NCBI GenBank assembly: GCA_017557535.1
Contig: JAFYYM010000073.1
Span: forward strand, 1-64,000
Reading direction: 5' to 3'
Source: Bacteroidales bacterium
GTDB taxonomy: Bacteria > Bacteroidota > Bacteroidia > Bacteroidales > UBA932
DNA: 64,000 nt
The notes beneath the pieces are model-generated. The model saw nothing but the letters and a program-made list of their open reading frames with translations. It made no database searches and was not told where the DNA came from. Of this stretch, positions 17,911-27,582 are shown piece after piece (the stretch's first letter is position 1; each line of letters opens with the position of its first letter). Position numbers and translations under genes: made by a program.

Positions 17911-20736
17911 ATGGGAGAAATCAGACTAAATAAACTTATCAGAACCTACAATATCGGTCTTCAGAATCTTGTTGATTTCCTGAAAAGTCAGGGTGTTGAG
18001 GTCGAGGCCAATCCTAACGCCAAGATCTCTGACGAGCACCTTCCGGCCATTGAGAAACAGTTCGGAAAGGATCTCGAATTGAAGAAAGCCTCAGAGAAGG
18101 TCGACATCAAGTTGACTGAGATTCTCGAGCGTACCTCAAGAAAACAGCAGGAAGCGGCCAAGGAAGATGATTTCGAGGAACCTGTAAGGGAGACTGTCAT
18201 CAAGAGCAATGTTTTCACTCCCAAGGAGAAAGTGGAGCCGAAACCCGCTCCGGCACCTGCCCCCAAACCCGAGCCTGAACCCGAGCCCGTTCCCGAGCCG
18301 GCACCTGAGCCCGAACCCGCTCCGGAGCCGAAACCCGAACCCGCTCCGGCACCTGCCCCCAAACCCGAGCCCAAGCCTGTTCCCAAACCGGCACCTGAGC
18401 CTGAACCGACTCCGGAGCCGAAACCCGAACCGGTCCCTTCAACTCCCGCTCCCGAGACAATCCCCGCCACAACCCCTGCGGAGACTTTGAGAGAGGAACC
18501 CGTTGAAATCGAGCCGGAAATAGTTGAGCCCAAGAAGGGGAAGGATGAGGATAATAAGGAAGATGCTCCTGGATTCAAGGTGCTGGGCAAGATCGACATG
18601 TCCCAATTCGAGAAGAAGAGCGCCAAGAAGAGGGAGAGAATAACCAAGGGCAGCCAGAAGGTTGATGTCGCCAAGGAAGGTAAGCAGGCTGACAACAACT
18701 CCCGCAAAGACAAGAAAGACCAGGGCAAAGCCTCCCAGGACCAAGGAAAGGGTGGCCGTAAGCGCGGACGCGGTAATGACCGCTTCAAGCCGGCCATGAC
18801 CGAAGAGGAGCAGGAGGCCATGCAGAAGGAGATCCAGAAGCAGGTCAAGGAGACCTACGCCAGGATGAATGACAACAAGAAGAACAACTTCGGAGCCAAG
18901 TACCGCAAGGAGAAGAGGGAGCAAGCCGCTGCCAGGTCCCAAGAGGAGATGGCGCAGGTGATGGCCGAGAAGACTGTTCTCAAAGTGACTGAGTTCGTTA
19001 CTGTCAACGACTTGGCCACCTTGATGAACAACACTCCTGTCAATGATGTGATCAGGGCCTGCATGGAGCTTGGTCTGATGGTGTCCATCAACCAGAGGCT
19101 CGATGCTGAGGCCTTGGTGCTCGTCGCCGAGCAATTCGGATATAAGGTGGAATTCGTCACCGCCGAGCTTACGGAAGAGATCGAGGGTAATGACAACCAG
19201 GAGGAAAGCGAGGAGGATCTCGTTCCCAGGCCTCCGGTGATCACCGTGATGGGTCATGTCGACCACGGAAAGACTTCCTTGCTGGACTATATCCGCAAAT
19301 CCAACGTGATCGCGGGAGAGGCTGGAGGTATCACCCAGCACATCGGAGCTTACAATGTCAAGCTTCCTGACGGTAGGAGGATCACTTTCCTCGACACTCC
19401 TGGACATGAGGCCTTCACCGCCATGCGAGCCAGGGGTGCCCAACTCACCGACCTCGCTATCATTATCATCGCGGCTGACGACGCCGTCATGCCACAGACA
19501 GTTGAGGCCATCAACCACGCCCAGGCGGCTGGTGTACCTATGGTTTTCGCCATCAACAAGATAGACAAACCCGGAGCGATGCCTGAAAAGATCTATCAGC
19601 AGCTCTCGCAGATGAATATCTTGACTGAGGCATGGGGAGGAAAATACCAGTGTCAGGAGATTTCCGCGAAGAAGGGCCTCAACGTCGACAAACTTCTTGA
19701 AAAAGTTTTACTTGAGACCGACCTTCTCGAACTCAAGGCGAATCCTAAGAAAAACGGCGTCGGAGCCGTCATCGAGTCTTCCCTGGACAAGGGCCGTGGA
19801 TATCTCGCCACTGTTCTGGTACAGAACGGAACCTTGAGGACAGGTGATATGGTCTTGAGCGGCTGCTACTATGGTCGCATCAAGGCGATGTTCAATGAGC
19901 GTGGACAGAAAGTCAAGGAAGCCGGCCCGTCAACCCCTGTCAGCATCCTTGGCCTTAATGGAGCGCCAAGCGCCGGAGACAAGTTCAATGTCATGTCTGA
20001 TGAGAAAGAGGCTAAGGCGATCGCCAACAAGCGTGAGCAGCTGATCCGCATCCAGGGCATCAAGACCCAGAAACACATGACCCTTGAGGAGATCGGAAGA
20101 CGTATCGCCATCGGCAACTTCAAGGAACTCAATGTCATCGTGAAGGGTGATGTGGACGGATCCGTCGAGGCGCTTTCCGACTCACTCATCAAGCTCTCGA
20201 CCGAGCAGGTCAGAGTCAACGTGATTCACAAGGCTGTCGGAGCCATCTCCGAGTCTGATGTGATCCTCGCCGAGGCTTCTGACGCTGTCATCATAGGTTT
20301 CCAGGTCCGTCCTTCGACGGATGCCAGGAAGGTGGCCGATGAGCAAGGTATTGAGATCAGGCTTTATTCTGTCATCTATGACGCCATCAATGATGTCAAG
20401 GATGGTATTGAGGGTCTTCTCGAGCCTATCAAGAAGGAAGAGGTCACCGGTACCGCCGAGGTCAAACAGACCTTCAAGATTTCCAAGGTCGGCACGATTG
20501 CCGGTTGCCTTGTGAGGGATGGCAAGATCGCGAAGACTTCCCAGTGCCGCTTGATCCGGGACGGCATCGTGGTCTACACCGGCGACATCGCATCGCTGAA
20601 GAGGAATAAGGATGACGCCAAGGAAGTCACTGCTGGAATGGAGTGCGGAATCGGTATCGAGAAGTTCAACGACATCAAGGTCGGAGACATGATCGAAGCC
20701 TTCGTCATCACAGAGATCAAGCAGACACTTGACTAG
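17911..20736 (+). CDS. infB: Translation initiation factor IF-2
   Basis: A GTPase that places initiator fMet-tRNA on the 30S subunit. The preferred ATG at 17911 gives about 941 aa. The N-terminal IF2N domain ([18 protein letters not shown]) is followed at about residues 105-190 by a degenerate tandem of P-E, P-A and P-K dipeptides, then a Lys-rich linker. The G domain starts with GHVDHGKT at residue 448, with DTPGHEAF and NKID further on, followed by domains II-IV ending in the fMet-tRNA-binding C2 domain. A strong terminator follows the stop. Confidence 0.97.
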   Translation: MGEIRLNKLIRTYNIGLQNLVDFLKSQGVEVEANPNAKISDEHLPAIEKQFGKDLELKKASEKVDIKLTEILERTSRKQQEAAKEDDFEEPVRETVIKSNVFTPKEKVEPKPAPAPAPKPEPEPEPVPEPAPEPEPAPEPKPEPAPAPAPKPEPKPVPKPAPEPEPTPEPKPEPVPSTPAPETIPATTPAETLREEPVEIEPEIVEPKKGKDEDNKEDAPGFKVLGKIDMSQFEKKSAKKRERITKGSQKVDVAKEGKQADNNSRKDKKDQGKASQDQGKGGRKRGRGNDRFKPAMTEEEQEAMQKEIQKQVKETYARMNDNKKNNFGAKYRKEKREQAAARSQEEMAQVMAEKTVLKVTEFVTVNDLATLMNNTPVNDVIRACMELGLMVSINQRLDAEALVLVAEQFGYKVEFVTAELTEEIEGNDNQEESEEDLVPRPPVITVMGHVDHGKTSLLDYIRKSNVIAGEAGGITQHIGAYNVKLPDGRRITFLDTPGHEAFTAMRARGAQLTDLAIIIIAADDAVMPQTVEAINHAQAAGVPMVFAINKIDKPGAMPEKIYQQLSQMNILTEAWGGKYQCQEISAKKGLNVDKLLEKVLLETDLLELKANPKKNGVGAVIESSLDKGRGYLATVLVQNGTLRTGDMVLSGCYYGRIKAMFNERGQKVKEAGPSTPVSILGLNGAPSAGDKFNVMSDEKEAKAIANKREQLIRIQGIKTQKHMTLEEIGRRIAIGNFKELNVIVKGDVDGSVEALSDSLIKLSTEQVRVNVIHKAVGAISESDVILAEASDAVIIGFQVRPSTDARKVADEQGIEIRLYSVIYDAINDVKDGIEGLLEPIKKEEVTGTAEVKQTFKISKVGTIAGCLVRDGKIAKTSQCRLIRDGIVVYTGDIASLKRNKDDAKEVTAGMECGIGIEKFNDIKVGDMIEAFVITEIKQTLD

Positions 20737-20757
20737 TCAAATCTATCTGGATCGCAT

Positions 20758-20793
20758 AAAAAAGTGCCCGTCAATATTGGCGGGCACTTTTCA
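20758..20793 (+). terminator. Rho-independent terminator after infB
   Basis: AAAGTGCCCG (20761-20770) pairs with CGGGCACTTT (20781-20790) around a 10-nt loop, with an A run before and T run after. It ends the rimP-nusA-infB operon. The A/T symmetry could also stop minus-strand transcripts that cross the susD relic. Confidence 0.85.
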
Positions 20794-20807
20794 TACGTGT
20801 TATACAT

Positions 20808-21028
20808 TTAGAAATCGAGACCGTCGTTCCAGCCCAGGTTCTGCGGAAGGTCGTAACCATGGGAATGATACACGGACCTGTCGTTGATCGGGATAGGGAA
20901 CAGATAGTCCCTGTTCTCGTCGAACTGGTGCTGAAGGAGCTTGTAAGGATCGACATCCTAAGCCGCCAACGAACTCAGAATCAGGGCAAAAAGAAAGCGA
21001 AAGCTTTCTTCAGAAATTCGATGGTCAT
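20808..21028 (-). pseudogene. Relic of a SusD/RagB-family lipoprotein gene
   Basis: A 150-nt stretch (20808-20957) encodes 49 residues ending in a stop. They include DENRDYLFPIPIND and DLPQNLGWNDGLDF, the characteristic C-terminal end of SusD-family glycan-binding proteins (YLFPIP... then QNPGW). Immediately upstream in the same frame is TAG, preceded by RFLFALILSSLAA, a signal-peptide hydrophobic core. That core is reached from an ATG at 21028 (MTIEFLKKAF) only through a one-base frameshift. The gene thus looks like a signal peptide joined to the last 10 percent of SusD, with the roughly 450-residue middle missing. No susC is nearby. It is clearly non-functional. Confidence 0.8.
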
Positions 21029-21095
21029 TGTTTAAGTGTAGTTATTTTACCTAAAACCACCTCAAATTTATCAAAAAAAATAGACCAAGAACTTT

Positions 21096-21911
21096 TTAAG
21101 AAATATAAAAGGTTTCTACCGTCCTGCGGGCCGCCTGGACATCGTGGACGCGAAGGATGTCGGCGCCGGCGCAGATGGCAAGCATGTTCGCGGCCATCGT
21201 TGCCGGCAGGGCTTCGTCCGGAGTGATTCCGAGAGGCTTGTAGAGGAAGCTCTTGCGGGACAGACCCGCAAGGACAGGCCTGCCGAACTCTTTGAACACA
21301 GACATCTCCCTCAGGAGCTTCCAGTTCTGGTCCACGGTCTTGGCGAAACCGAACCCGGGATCCAGGATCCAGTCCTTGATTCCGAAAGCATCGGCACGCT
21401 CGGAAAACTCGGAGAAGAAACCATATACGGCACGGGTGACATCGTCGTAGTCGGTTAGAGACTGCATATCCCTGGGAGTCCCCCGGGTATGCATGGCGAC
21501 ATAAGTGAGACCCAAATCTCCGACAGTCCTCCATATCGCCTCGGAGCCCCCGCTGACATCATTCACGATGAAAGGTCCGACTATATCAAAGGCCTTGGAT
21601 ACAACTCCGGGGCGGAAAGTATCGATGGAAAGGCTCAAGCCTGGCCGCTCTGAGGCGAGCAGGCTTAAAGCGGGTCCAAGTCTACCCCACTCCACCTCTT
21701 CGCTGATCGATTCGGAACCAGGCCTGGTGGAGCAGGCGCCGAGATCGATGATATGAGCCCCTTCTGACAACATCGAGTCTATCCTCGACAAGAAGAAGGC
21801 CGAGTCAAACGACCCGTCAGCTCCCAAGATACGGCTGCCTGCGTAAAAGGAATCGTCGGTTAGATTGACAATCCCCATGATGCTGATCTTTCTGTCTCGC
21901 TTATCCTCCAT
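21096..21911 (-). CDS. folP: Dihydropteroate synthase
   Basis: Joins p-aminobenzoate to dihydropterin pyrophosphate in folate synthesis; the target class of sulfonamides. The 271-aa protein has MGIVNLTDDSFYAGSR (the NxTxDSF motif), IIDLGACSTRPGS, SIDTFRPGVV, FIVNDVSGG, WILDPGFGFAKT and VLAGLSRKSFLY, all in the TIM-barrel order, and ends in the usual ADILRVHDV helix. It is divergent from tmk across a 57-bp gap. Confidence 0.97.
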   Translation of the reverse strand: MEDKRDRKISIMGIVNLTDDSFYAGSRILGADGSFDSAFFLSRIDSMLSEGAHIIDLGACSTRPGSESISEEVEWGRLGPALSLLASERPGLSLSIDTFRPGVVSKAFDIVGPFIVNDVSGGSEAIWRTVGDLGLTYVAMHTRGTPRDMQSLTDYDDVTRAVYGFFSEFSERADAFGIKDWILDPGFGFAKTVDQNWKLLREMSVFKEFGRPVLAGLSRKSFLYKPLGITPDEALPATMAANMLAICAGADILRVHDVQAARRTVETFYIS

Positions 21912-21938
21912 ATTGCGCGAAAATAGCCAAAAAATGAA

Positions 21939-21946
21939 TATATTTG
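21939..21946 (+). promoter_or_regulatory. -7 box for tmk
   Basis: TATATTTG matches TAnnTTTG exactly, about 22 nt before the tmk ATG. A TTG lies 23 nt upstream (21913-21915), slightly farther than usual. Confidence 0.45.
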
Positions 21947-21968
21947 TAGATATTTAAAACCATACTTG

Positions 21969-22658
21969 ATGCTTATTGTTCTGGAAGGATTGGACGGAGC
22001 GGGAAAGTCCACTCAAGTCAGGAAATTGAAGGCCTACCTCGAGGAGGTTGGCCCTAAACCTATGGAGTATATTCATTTCCCGAGATACGATTCGCCGGTT
22101 TACGGAGATCTTATCAGCAGATTCCTGAGGGGAGATTTCGGCTCGAACGAGTCTGTGCATCCCCAACTCGTCGCATTGCTTTTCGCCGAAGATCGACATG
22201 GGGCCGCTCCCGACATCAAAGCTGTCCTCTCACAAGGAGGCACCGTGCTTCTGGACAGGTATGTCTACTCCAACATAGCCTACCAGTGCGCGAAACTGTC
22301 GAACCAGGAGGAGAGCGAGTCACTCCGCGAATGGATCATCAACACCGAGTTCGGGGATTTCGACCTGCCGAGGCCGGATTTGAACATTTTCCTTGATGTA
22401 CCGATCGGTTTCGTTGAGAAAAGCCTTGAGAAAGGCCGTAATGGCTCAGACAGGAACTATCTCCAAGGATCCCAGGACATCCATGAGGCAAGCATCGAGT
22501 TTCAGAAGAGAGTGCGGGACATCTATAGACGACAGGCCCGACTCGATAAAAACTTCATTCCTGTGGACTGCTCAGGGGCGGATGGGACCATGCTCCCTCC
22601 AGACGATATTTTCGCCAAGATTAAAGTATTGACAGACACTTATCTGACAAGACGATGA
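21969..22658 (+). CDS. tmk: Thymidylate kinase
   Basis: Phosphorylates dTMP to dTDP. The ATG at 21969 gives about 229 aa starting MLIVLEGLDGAGKST, with the P-loop at residues 7-15. The DRY/DR-x motif is in VLLDRYVYSNIAYQ and the LID region around KGRNGSDRN. A TTG one codon earlier is not needed as a start. The stop overlaps the start of the next gene (ATGA), so the two are probably translationally coupled. Confidence 0.95.
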   Translation: MLIVLEGLDGAGKSTQVRKLKAYLEEVGPKPMEYIHFPRYDSPVYGDLISRFLRGDFGSNESVHPQLVALLFAEDRHGAAPDIKAVLSQGGTVLLDRYVYSNIAYQCAKLSNQEESESLREWIINTEFGDFDLPRPDLNIFLDVPIGFVEKSLEKGRNGSDRNYLQGSQDIHEASIEFQKRVRDIYRRQARLDKNFIPVDCSGADGTMLPPDDIFAKIKVLTDTYLTRR

Positions 22659-23869
22659 ACAGCAACTTTATCCATTACAGACTGCGCAGGTTCTGCGCCT
22701 TCATAATAGGGCTGGTGTTTTTGCTCGCAGGCGTTTTCAAGCTTCTCGACCCCGTTGGAGCCGGGTTGGTGGTGGAAGAGTATTACCGCTTTCTCGGGCT
22801 CACATTCATGCTGCCGACAGCCAAGGCTGTAGCCGTTTTCCTGGCTTTGCTTGAGGCGATTCTCGGAGCGGCCATGATCAGCGGGGTGTGGAGGGATATC
22901 GTGGCCATCGCCACCTCAGCACTGATCGTCTTCTTCACGATAATCACGTTATTCCTGGCGATATTCAATCCATCAATGGACTGCGGGTGTTTCGGCGAAG
23001 TCATTCACTTGTCCAATATGCAGACATTCCTGAAGAATGTCATACTCCTTGTCTTGGCAATCATAGCGTTCGCCCCTTTCAAGGATCTGGGCGAACCGAA
23101 AAAACGGAAATACATATCGTTCTTCATCGCGGCAGCCTCAATCGCCGGATTCACATTGTATTCGCTGAATTCCCTGCCCCTCGTGGATTACACCTCATTC
23201 AGGCCTGGAAGCGAACTCGTTTCCTCTTCTAACGAGGACAATGACTTCAAATCCACCTTCATTTATGAGAAGAACGGCCAGAAAGGTGTCTTCACTCTTG
23301 ACAAACTACCGGACTCCACTTGGACGTTCGTCAAGGCTGAGACAGTCCGTATGAACGGGCCTAAAGCCGGAGGCGAGCCCCCGATCCTCACATTCACCGA
23401 CACCACAGGGACTTACAGGGACGAACTCGCCACCTCTGGCAATGTGATGGCGTTCTCCGTGTATGATCTTGCAGGGATGAAGGGAGATGATTGGACAAGG
23501 ATAGCCACCGCCATTGACGGTGCCTCAAAAGCCGGTTTCACTCCTTTGCTTATCGTATCAGGGAATAAAACCCGTTTCGAGAATCTCCCGGCCTTGATTC
23601 CAGAGGCTCGTGAAAGCCTCCTCCCCCACCTGTTCTTCACTGACCGGAAGACTTTGTTGGCCATGAACAGGTCCAATGGAGGAGGAACTTGGTTCAATGA
23701 CGGGGAGCTGATCAAGAAATATCATTCCGGTTCCCTCCCTACAGAGGAGCAGTTCCTCGAGATGACCGGAGACGATCCCACGGACATCATGCTCCACTCC
23801 AGCACCAAAGGCAGGCTCCGTTTCCAAGGTTTCCTTTTATACACGATAGCTCTACTCTTGTTGATTTAA
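22655..23869 (+). CDS. BT_3928-like DoxX/MauE membrane protein with periplasmic domain
   Basis: A 404-aa protein. The N-terminal part has four predicted transmembrane helices (about residues 12-145) of the DoxX/MauE redox-associated type. A conserved NPSMDCGCFGEV motif with two Cys (about residue 110) sits in the loop between helices, as in MauE-type thiol redox partners. Another helix near residue 160, a domain of about 220 residues and a final C-terminal helix follow. This layout matches the Bacteroidota BT_3928 family. Function is unknown; thiol oxidoreduction at the membrane is an inference. It overlaps tmk by 4 bp. Confidence 0.8.
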   Translation: MNSNFIHYRLRRFCAFIIGLVFLLAGVFKLLDPVGAGLVVEEYYRFLGLTFMLPTAKAVAVFLALLEAILGAAMISGVWRDIVAIATSALIVFFTIITLFLAIFNPSMDCGCFGEVIHLSNMQTFLKNVILLVLAIIAFAPFKDLGEPKKRKYISFFIAAASIAGFTLYSLNSLPLVDYTSFRPGSELVSSSNEDNDFKSTFIYEKNGQKGVFTLDKLPDSTWTFVKAETVRMNGPKAGGEPPILTFTDTTGTYRDELATSGNVMAFSVYDLAGMKGDDWTRIATAIDGASKAGFTPLLIVSGNKTRFENLPALIPEARESLLPHLFFTDRKTLLAMNRSNGGGTWFNDGELIKKYHSGSLPTEEQFLEMTGDDPTDIMLHSSTKGRLRFQGFLLYTIALLLLI

Positions 23870-23879
23870 GCGATCTGAC

Positions 23880-25244
23880 ATGTTAGACATTAACTCCCTT
23901 ACGGCGGTATCCCCGATTGACGGACGCTATGCATCCAAAACATCATCTCTGAGGAGGTATTTCAGCGAGTATGCCCTCATCCGATACAGGGTACGGATCG
24001 AGGTCGAGTATTTCATCGCCTTATGCCAAATCCCCCTGCCCCAGCTGGTTGGATTCGGAGAAGGTACGGGCAAGACAATAGAAGAGCTTTTCGAGGAACT
24101 TCGGAGCATATACATAGACATGACTCCCGAGGACGCCTCAAAAGTCAAGGATATAGAGAAGATCACAAACCACGACGTCAAGGCGGTCGAGTATTACATC
24201 AAGGAAAAATTCGACTTCCTCGGTCTCTCGGCATGGAAAGAGTTCATCCATTTCGGATTGACTTCGCAGGACATCAACAACACATCTCAGCCCTTGATGC
24301 TTAAAGAAGCTCTTGAGAATGAATATATTCCCGTACTGAGAGAGGTCGTCGGCACACTCCGTGAATATGCCGGGGAATGGAAAGATGTCCCCATGCTAGC
24401 CAAAACCCACGGCCAGCCTGCGACCCCGACCCGGCTCGGGAAAGAGATAATGGTGTTCGTGGCCCGGCTTGAGGAACAGCTCCGTCAGTTTGACGGACTG
24501 ACTTACCCAGCCAAGTTCGGCGGAGCGACCGGTAACATGAACGCCCATAAGGTCGCATACCCTGAAATAGATTGGAAATCTTTCGCTGACAGCTTCGTCT
24601 CGTCGCTCGGACTCAACCGCTCTTTCCCCACAACACAGATTGAGCACTACGACAACCTCGCTGCGATATTCGACTGCCTGCGGAGGATCAACACCATCCT
24701 GATTGATCTCTGCCGCGACATATGGACCTACATATCCATGGAATATTTCCGCCAGAGAGTGGTTAAAGGAGAGGTGGGATCGTCCGCCATGCCGCATAAG
24801 GTCAATCCCATCGATTTTGAGAACGCCGAGGGGAATCTCGGCATGGCTAATGCCACGCTGACATTCCTCGCCATGAAGCTTCCCATCTCGAGGCTTCAGA
24901 GAGATCTCACAGATTCCACGGTTCAGAGGAATATCGGTGTACCTGTCGCTCACGGGATGATCGCTTTCGCCTCCCTGAAAAAAGGCCTTGGCAAACTGAT
25001 TCTCAACAAGGAAGCCATCGATGCCGACCTCCATCGCAATTGGGCGGTAGTGGCGGAAGCCCTGCAGACCATATTGCGCCGGGAAGGATATCCCAACCCT
25101 TATGAGACCCTGAAGGCTCTCACACGGACCGGAGCGGCCATCGACGAGAAGACCATCGCCGACTTCATCGACACCCTCGAGGTCAGCGAAAGCGTAAAAG
25201 CCGAGATGAGAGCCATCTCACCTTGGACTTACACGGGTATTTAA
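23880..25244 (+). CDS. purB: Adenylosuccinate lyase
   Basis: Performs two purine steps: SAICAR to AICAR and adenylosuccinate to AMP. The 454-aa protein starts LTAVSPIDGRYASKTSSLRR and contains HFGLTSQDINNTSQPLM and KTHGQPATPTRLGKE. The fumarase/aspartase-superfamily signature GSSAMPHKVNPIDFEN is present. The C-terminal domain is full length. It follows the BT_3928-like gene by 10 bp and converges on divIC with a 6-bp gap. Confidence 0.97.
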   Translation: MLDINSLTAVSPIDGRYASKTSSLRRYFSEYALIRYRVRIEVEYFIALCQIPLPQLVGFGEGTGKTIEELFEELRSIYIDMTPEDASKVKDIEKITNHDVKAVEYYIKEKFDFLGLSAWKEFIHFGLTSQDINNTSQPLMLKEALENEYIPVLREVVGTLREYAGEWKDVPMLAKTHGQPATPTRLGKEIMVFVARLEEQLRQFDGLTYPAKFGGATGNMNAHKVAYPEIDWKSFADSFVSSLGLNRSFPTTQIEHYDNLAAIFDCLRRINTILIDLCRDIWTYISMEYFRQRVVKGEVGSSAMPHKVNPIDFENAEGNLGMANATLTFLAMKLPISRLQRDLTDSTVQRNIGVPVAHGMIAFASLKKGLGKLILNKEAIDADLHRNWAVVAEALQTILRREGYPNPYETLKALTRTGAAIDEKTIADFIDTLEVSESVKAEMRAISPWTYTGI

Positions 25245-25250
25245 TAAGCT

Positions 25251-25574
25251 TTATTCAACGACATAGACGTCGTCGCCAGGCTCGGCGAAACCAAAGTTCT
25301 CGCGGGCGTAACGCTCGAGAGAATCTTTGTCTGATGTGAGGCCATGGATTTGGGAATCCATCTCGAGAATCTCCTTGTTGTATTTCTCGATGAGCTTATC
25401 CTGACGCTTGATCTCCGCACCGGCTCTCACCCAGCGGACAATATTGTTCTGGTTGATGAAACCCACCATAAGGATGAAAATGGCGGTAGCGACAATGGCA
25501 TAACGGATGAAGGAGCGTTTCTCAGCGTTCCTTCCATCTTTATCCCTATCCCAAATGTCCCTGAACTTTCCCAT
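25251..25574 (-). CDS. FtsB/DivIC-family septum formation protein
   Basis: A small bitopic cell-division protein of 107 aa. It has a basic cytoplasmic N terminus, one transmembrane helix (about residues 24-41) and a coiled coil (about 50-85) with KLIEKYNKEILEMDSQIHGL. The C-terminal LERYARENFGFAEPGDDVYV is the FtsB/DivIC box. Such proteins form the FtsQ/FtsL/FtsB-type scaffold at the septum. It is divergent from the nucleotidyltransferase. Confidence 0.9.
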   Translation of the reverse strand: MGKFRDIWDRDKDGRNAEKRSFIRYAIVATAIFILMVGFINQNNIVRWVRAGAEIKRQDKLIEKYNKEILEMDSQIHGLTSDKDSLERYARENFGFAEPGDDVYVVE

Positions 25575-25605
25575 CCGCTTAAGACGTTATTAACGCGAAA
25601 ATAGT

Positions 25606-25613
25606 TATTTTTG
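25606..25613 (+). promoter_or_regulatory. -7 box for the nucleotidyltransferase gene
   Basis: TATTTTTG fits TAnnTTTG and lies 17 nt before the ATG at 25631, implying a leader of only about a dozen nucleotides. No clear TTG box. Confidence 0.4.
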
Positions 25614-25630
25614 TAGAAATATCATATATC

Positions 25631-26569
25631 ATGAAACCTACTCTTCTTGTGCTCGCGGCCGGTATGGGAAGCCGCTATGGAGGCTTGAAACAGATGGATG
25701 GTCTTGGCCCCAGTGGTGAGACTATCATCGACTATTCTATCTATGACGCGGTCGAAGCCGGATTCGGCAAAGTCGTTTACATAGTCAGGGAGTATTTCCT
25801 GGAGCAGTTCAAAGAGGCTGTCGATAGGAAATATTCCGGAATCCTTTGCCCTGACGGGACTCCTCTTGAGTTCGATTTCGTGGTGCAGGAACTGGACAAG
25901 ATCCCTTCAAGATTCACCCTCAATCCCGAACGCCAGAAGCCATGGGGCACCGCACATGCCGTACTCATGGCCAAAGACGTGATTCATGAGCCTTTCGCCG
26001 TCATCAACGGGGATGATTTTTACGGCAAGGAATCCTTCAAGATCATAGCGGACTGGCTGAAAGATCACGAGGAAAGCAAAGGGATATGCTCCATCGTCGG
26101 ATTTGAGCTTGATAACACTCTCTCCGAGTTCGGAAAGGTGTCCCGAGGCATTTGCCACTACGACGAGAACAGAAGCCTCACAAGCGTCATCGAGTTCGTG
26201 AATGTCGGTGCTGAGGAAGATGGCAAAGTCTATGGCGATAACACTGTCAGTGGCGAGACGCATGTCGAGGTCGATGCCAAGGCTTTGTGCTCGATGAATA
26301 TGTGGGGATTTACTCCGGATTATTTCGAGCTCAGCGAGGCTGTCTTCGAGAAGTTCTTGGAAGTCAATCTCATGGAACTCAAGAAAGAGTACTATATTCC
26401 CTATGCTGTCGACTACATCATGAGGGAAAACGGCTACAAATGCGAGGTGCTCTCAACTCCCGCCAGATGGTTCGGAGTGACTTATAAAGACGACCGCCCG
26501 GGAGTCGTGGCCAAGTTCCAGGAGCTTGCCGACAACGGTGTGTATCCTACTCCACTCTGGAAGAAATAA
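25631..26569 (+). CDS. Sugar-phosphate nucleotidyltransferase-like protein
   Basis: A 312-aa protein with the nucleotidyltransferase signature LAAGMGSRYGGLKQMDGLGP at residues 8-27 (G-x-G-x-R with a downstream Lys), FAVINGDDFYG as the metal-binding region, and a sugar-binding half with VEVDAKALCSMNMWGF. It resembles NDP-sugar pyrophosphorylases that join NTP and a sugar phosphate, but substrate cannot be read. It is common in Bacteroidota as a stand-alone gene and lies 5 bp upstream of the CPBP protease gene, so it is likely cotranscribed with it. Confidence 0.8.
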   Translation: MKPTLLVLAAGMGSRYGGLKQMDGLGPSGETIIDYSIYDAVEAGFGKVVYIVREYFLEQFKEAVDRKYSGILCPDGTPLEFDFVVQELDKIPSRFTLNPERQKPWGTAHAVLMAKDVIHEPFAVINGDDFYGKESFKIIADWLKDHEESKGICSIVGFELDNTLSEFGKVSRGICHYDENRSLTSVIEFVNVGAEEDGKVYGDNTVSGETHVEVDAKALCSMNMWGFTPDYFELSEAVFEKFLEVNLMELKKEYYIPYAVDYIMRENGYKCEVLSTPARWFGVTYKDDRPGVVAKFQELADNGVYPTPLWKK

Positions 26570-26574
26570 ATCAC

Positions 26575-27510
26575 ATGTCTTTTTTCAAGCCCCGTAAAGT
26601 TGAGAAGAACTATGATCTTCTCTCCTCCTGCTCCTGGTATACCCCGGATGTAGGAGGCCTCTTTTCTGTCCTCGGCTGGTTCCTTGTGGGTCTTCTAATA
26701 GCCGGTATAGTGACCGCTCCCCTCATGTTAGGCGGGACTATCCCGATGTATTACATCATGATAATCCTGTACCCGCTGCAATTTGTGGCTGTGTTCATAT
26801 TCGTGAGAATCAAAAGTTCCAGGAATATGGCTTTCGACACAGGATACGCTTTGGACAGCAATCATTTCGGGACTTGGGGCGGGGCGCTTCTGGCTGTCGC
26901 CGTGTCGGTCGCGACCTTTGCCACCGGAATGATGTTGGAGGTTATCAATCAACACCTTCCGGACACTGAGGGGAGTGTGATTGAGATGTTGGCCAAGATG
27001 ATGGAAGGGCCGCTCTGGGCCAACATCCTCACCATGTGCATAATGGCACCCCTTTTCGAGGAGTGGCTTTGCAGGGGTGTGATTCTGAGAGGTCTTCTCA
27101 ACTTCGCTCCCAAGACCCCCCGTCAAGATGGTGAGAGAACCAGAGGCTTAAGCCCCGCACTGGCTATCGTGATCTCAGCCATATTCTTCGCCGCCATCCA
27201 CGGCAATGTGTGGCAGGGCATAACAGCCTTCGCTATCGGATGTCTTTTCGGATATGTCTATTACCGCACCGGTTCCCTGAAGTTGACCATTCTGATGCAT
27301 TGCGTCAACAATACTTCCGCCGTGCTTATAGGCAAATTCGGTTCTGAGAGCATGAGAAACGCCAAGAGTATCCTTGAGGTTGTTCCGGCCTGGGAATATG
27401 TCTTGATATTCATTGCCAGCGCCGCCATCCTCTGGTTTCTCATAGACTATCTCAGGAAGATTCCCCTTCAGGATCCCCAAGGCAACTGCGACGTGATACC
27501 CGCTGAGTAG
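26575..27510 (+). CDS. CPBP-family intramembrane metalloprotease
   Basis: A 311-aa polytopic membrane protein with about eight hydrophobic segments. The three CPBP (Abi/Rce1) motifs are present: EExxxR at Glu162, Glu163 and Arg167 (FEEWLCRG), a His209 in AAIHGN, and HxxxN at His242 and Asn246 (HCVNN). Family members cleave membrane proteins or act in bacteriocin immunity; the target here is unknown. It follows the nucleotidyltransferase by 5 bp and is followed by a terminator shared with convergent pnp. Confidence 0.9.
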   Translation: MSFFKPRKVEKNYDLLSSCSWYTPDVGGLFSVLGWFLVGLLIAGIVTAPLMLGGTIPMYYIMIILYPLQFVAVFIFVRIKSSRNMAFDTGYALDSNHFGTWGGALLAVAVSVATFATGMMLEVINQHLPDTEGSVIEMLAKMMEGPLWANILTMCIMAPLFEEWLCRGVILRGLLNFAPKTPRQDGERTRGLSPALAIVISAIFFAAIHGNVWQGITAFAIGCLFGYVYYRTGSLKLTILMHCVNNTSAVLIGKFGSESMRNAKSILEVVPAWEYVLIFIASAAILWFLIDYLRKIPLQDPQGNCDVIPAE

Positions 27511-27527
27511 CGCCTCTTTATAAACGA

Positions 27528-27563
27528 AGAAAAGCTGGCCTTTACAGGTCAGCTTTTCTTTTT
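27528..27563. terminator. Bidirectional terminator between the CPBP gene and pnp
   Basis: GAAAAGCTGGCC (529-540 in kb 27) pairs with GGTCAGCTTTTC after a short loop, one internal mismatch, with A-rich upstream and TTTTTAA downstream. The A/T flanks allow termination on both strands, serving the convergent CPBP and pnp genes. Confidence 0.85.
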
Positions 27564-27582
27564 AACCTCGAGGGATCAACTG

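Noticed and set aside
17988-18848. A 286-codon minus-strand frame rich in Gly-Ser dipeptides
   Set aside because: It is the antisense of the Pro-Glu repeat in IF-2, which reads as GSGSG; an artefact of the repeat.
18439-19518. A 359-codon open frame on the minus strand opposite infB
   Set aside because: It is antisense to the IF-2 G domain, whose protein matches the family perfectly. The antisense product is low-complexity Leu/His-rich with no recognisable domain and no promoter.
21025-21534. A 169-codon minus-strand frame overlapping folP
   Set aside because: It is another frame of folP, whose dihydropteroate synthase motifs are complete; the extra frame is Arg/Gly-rich with no domain.
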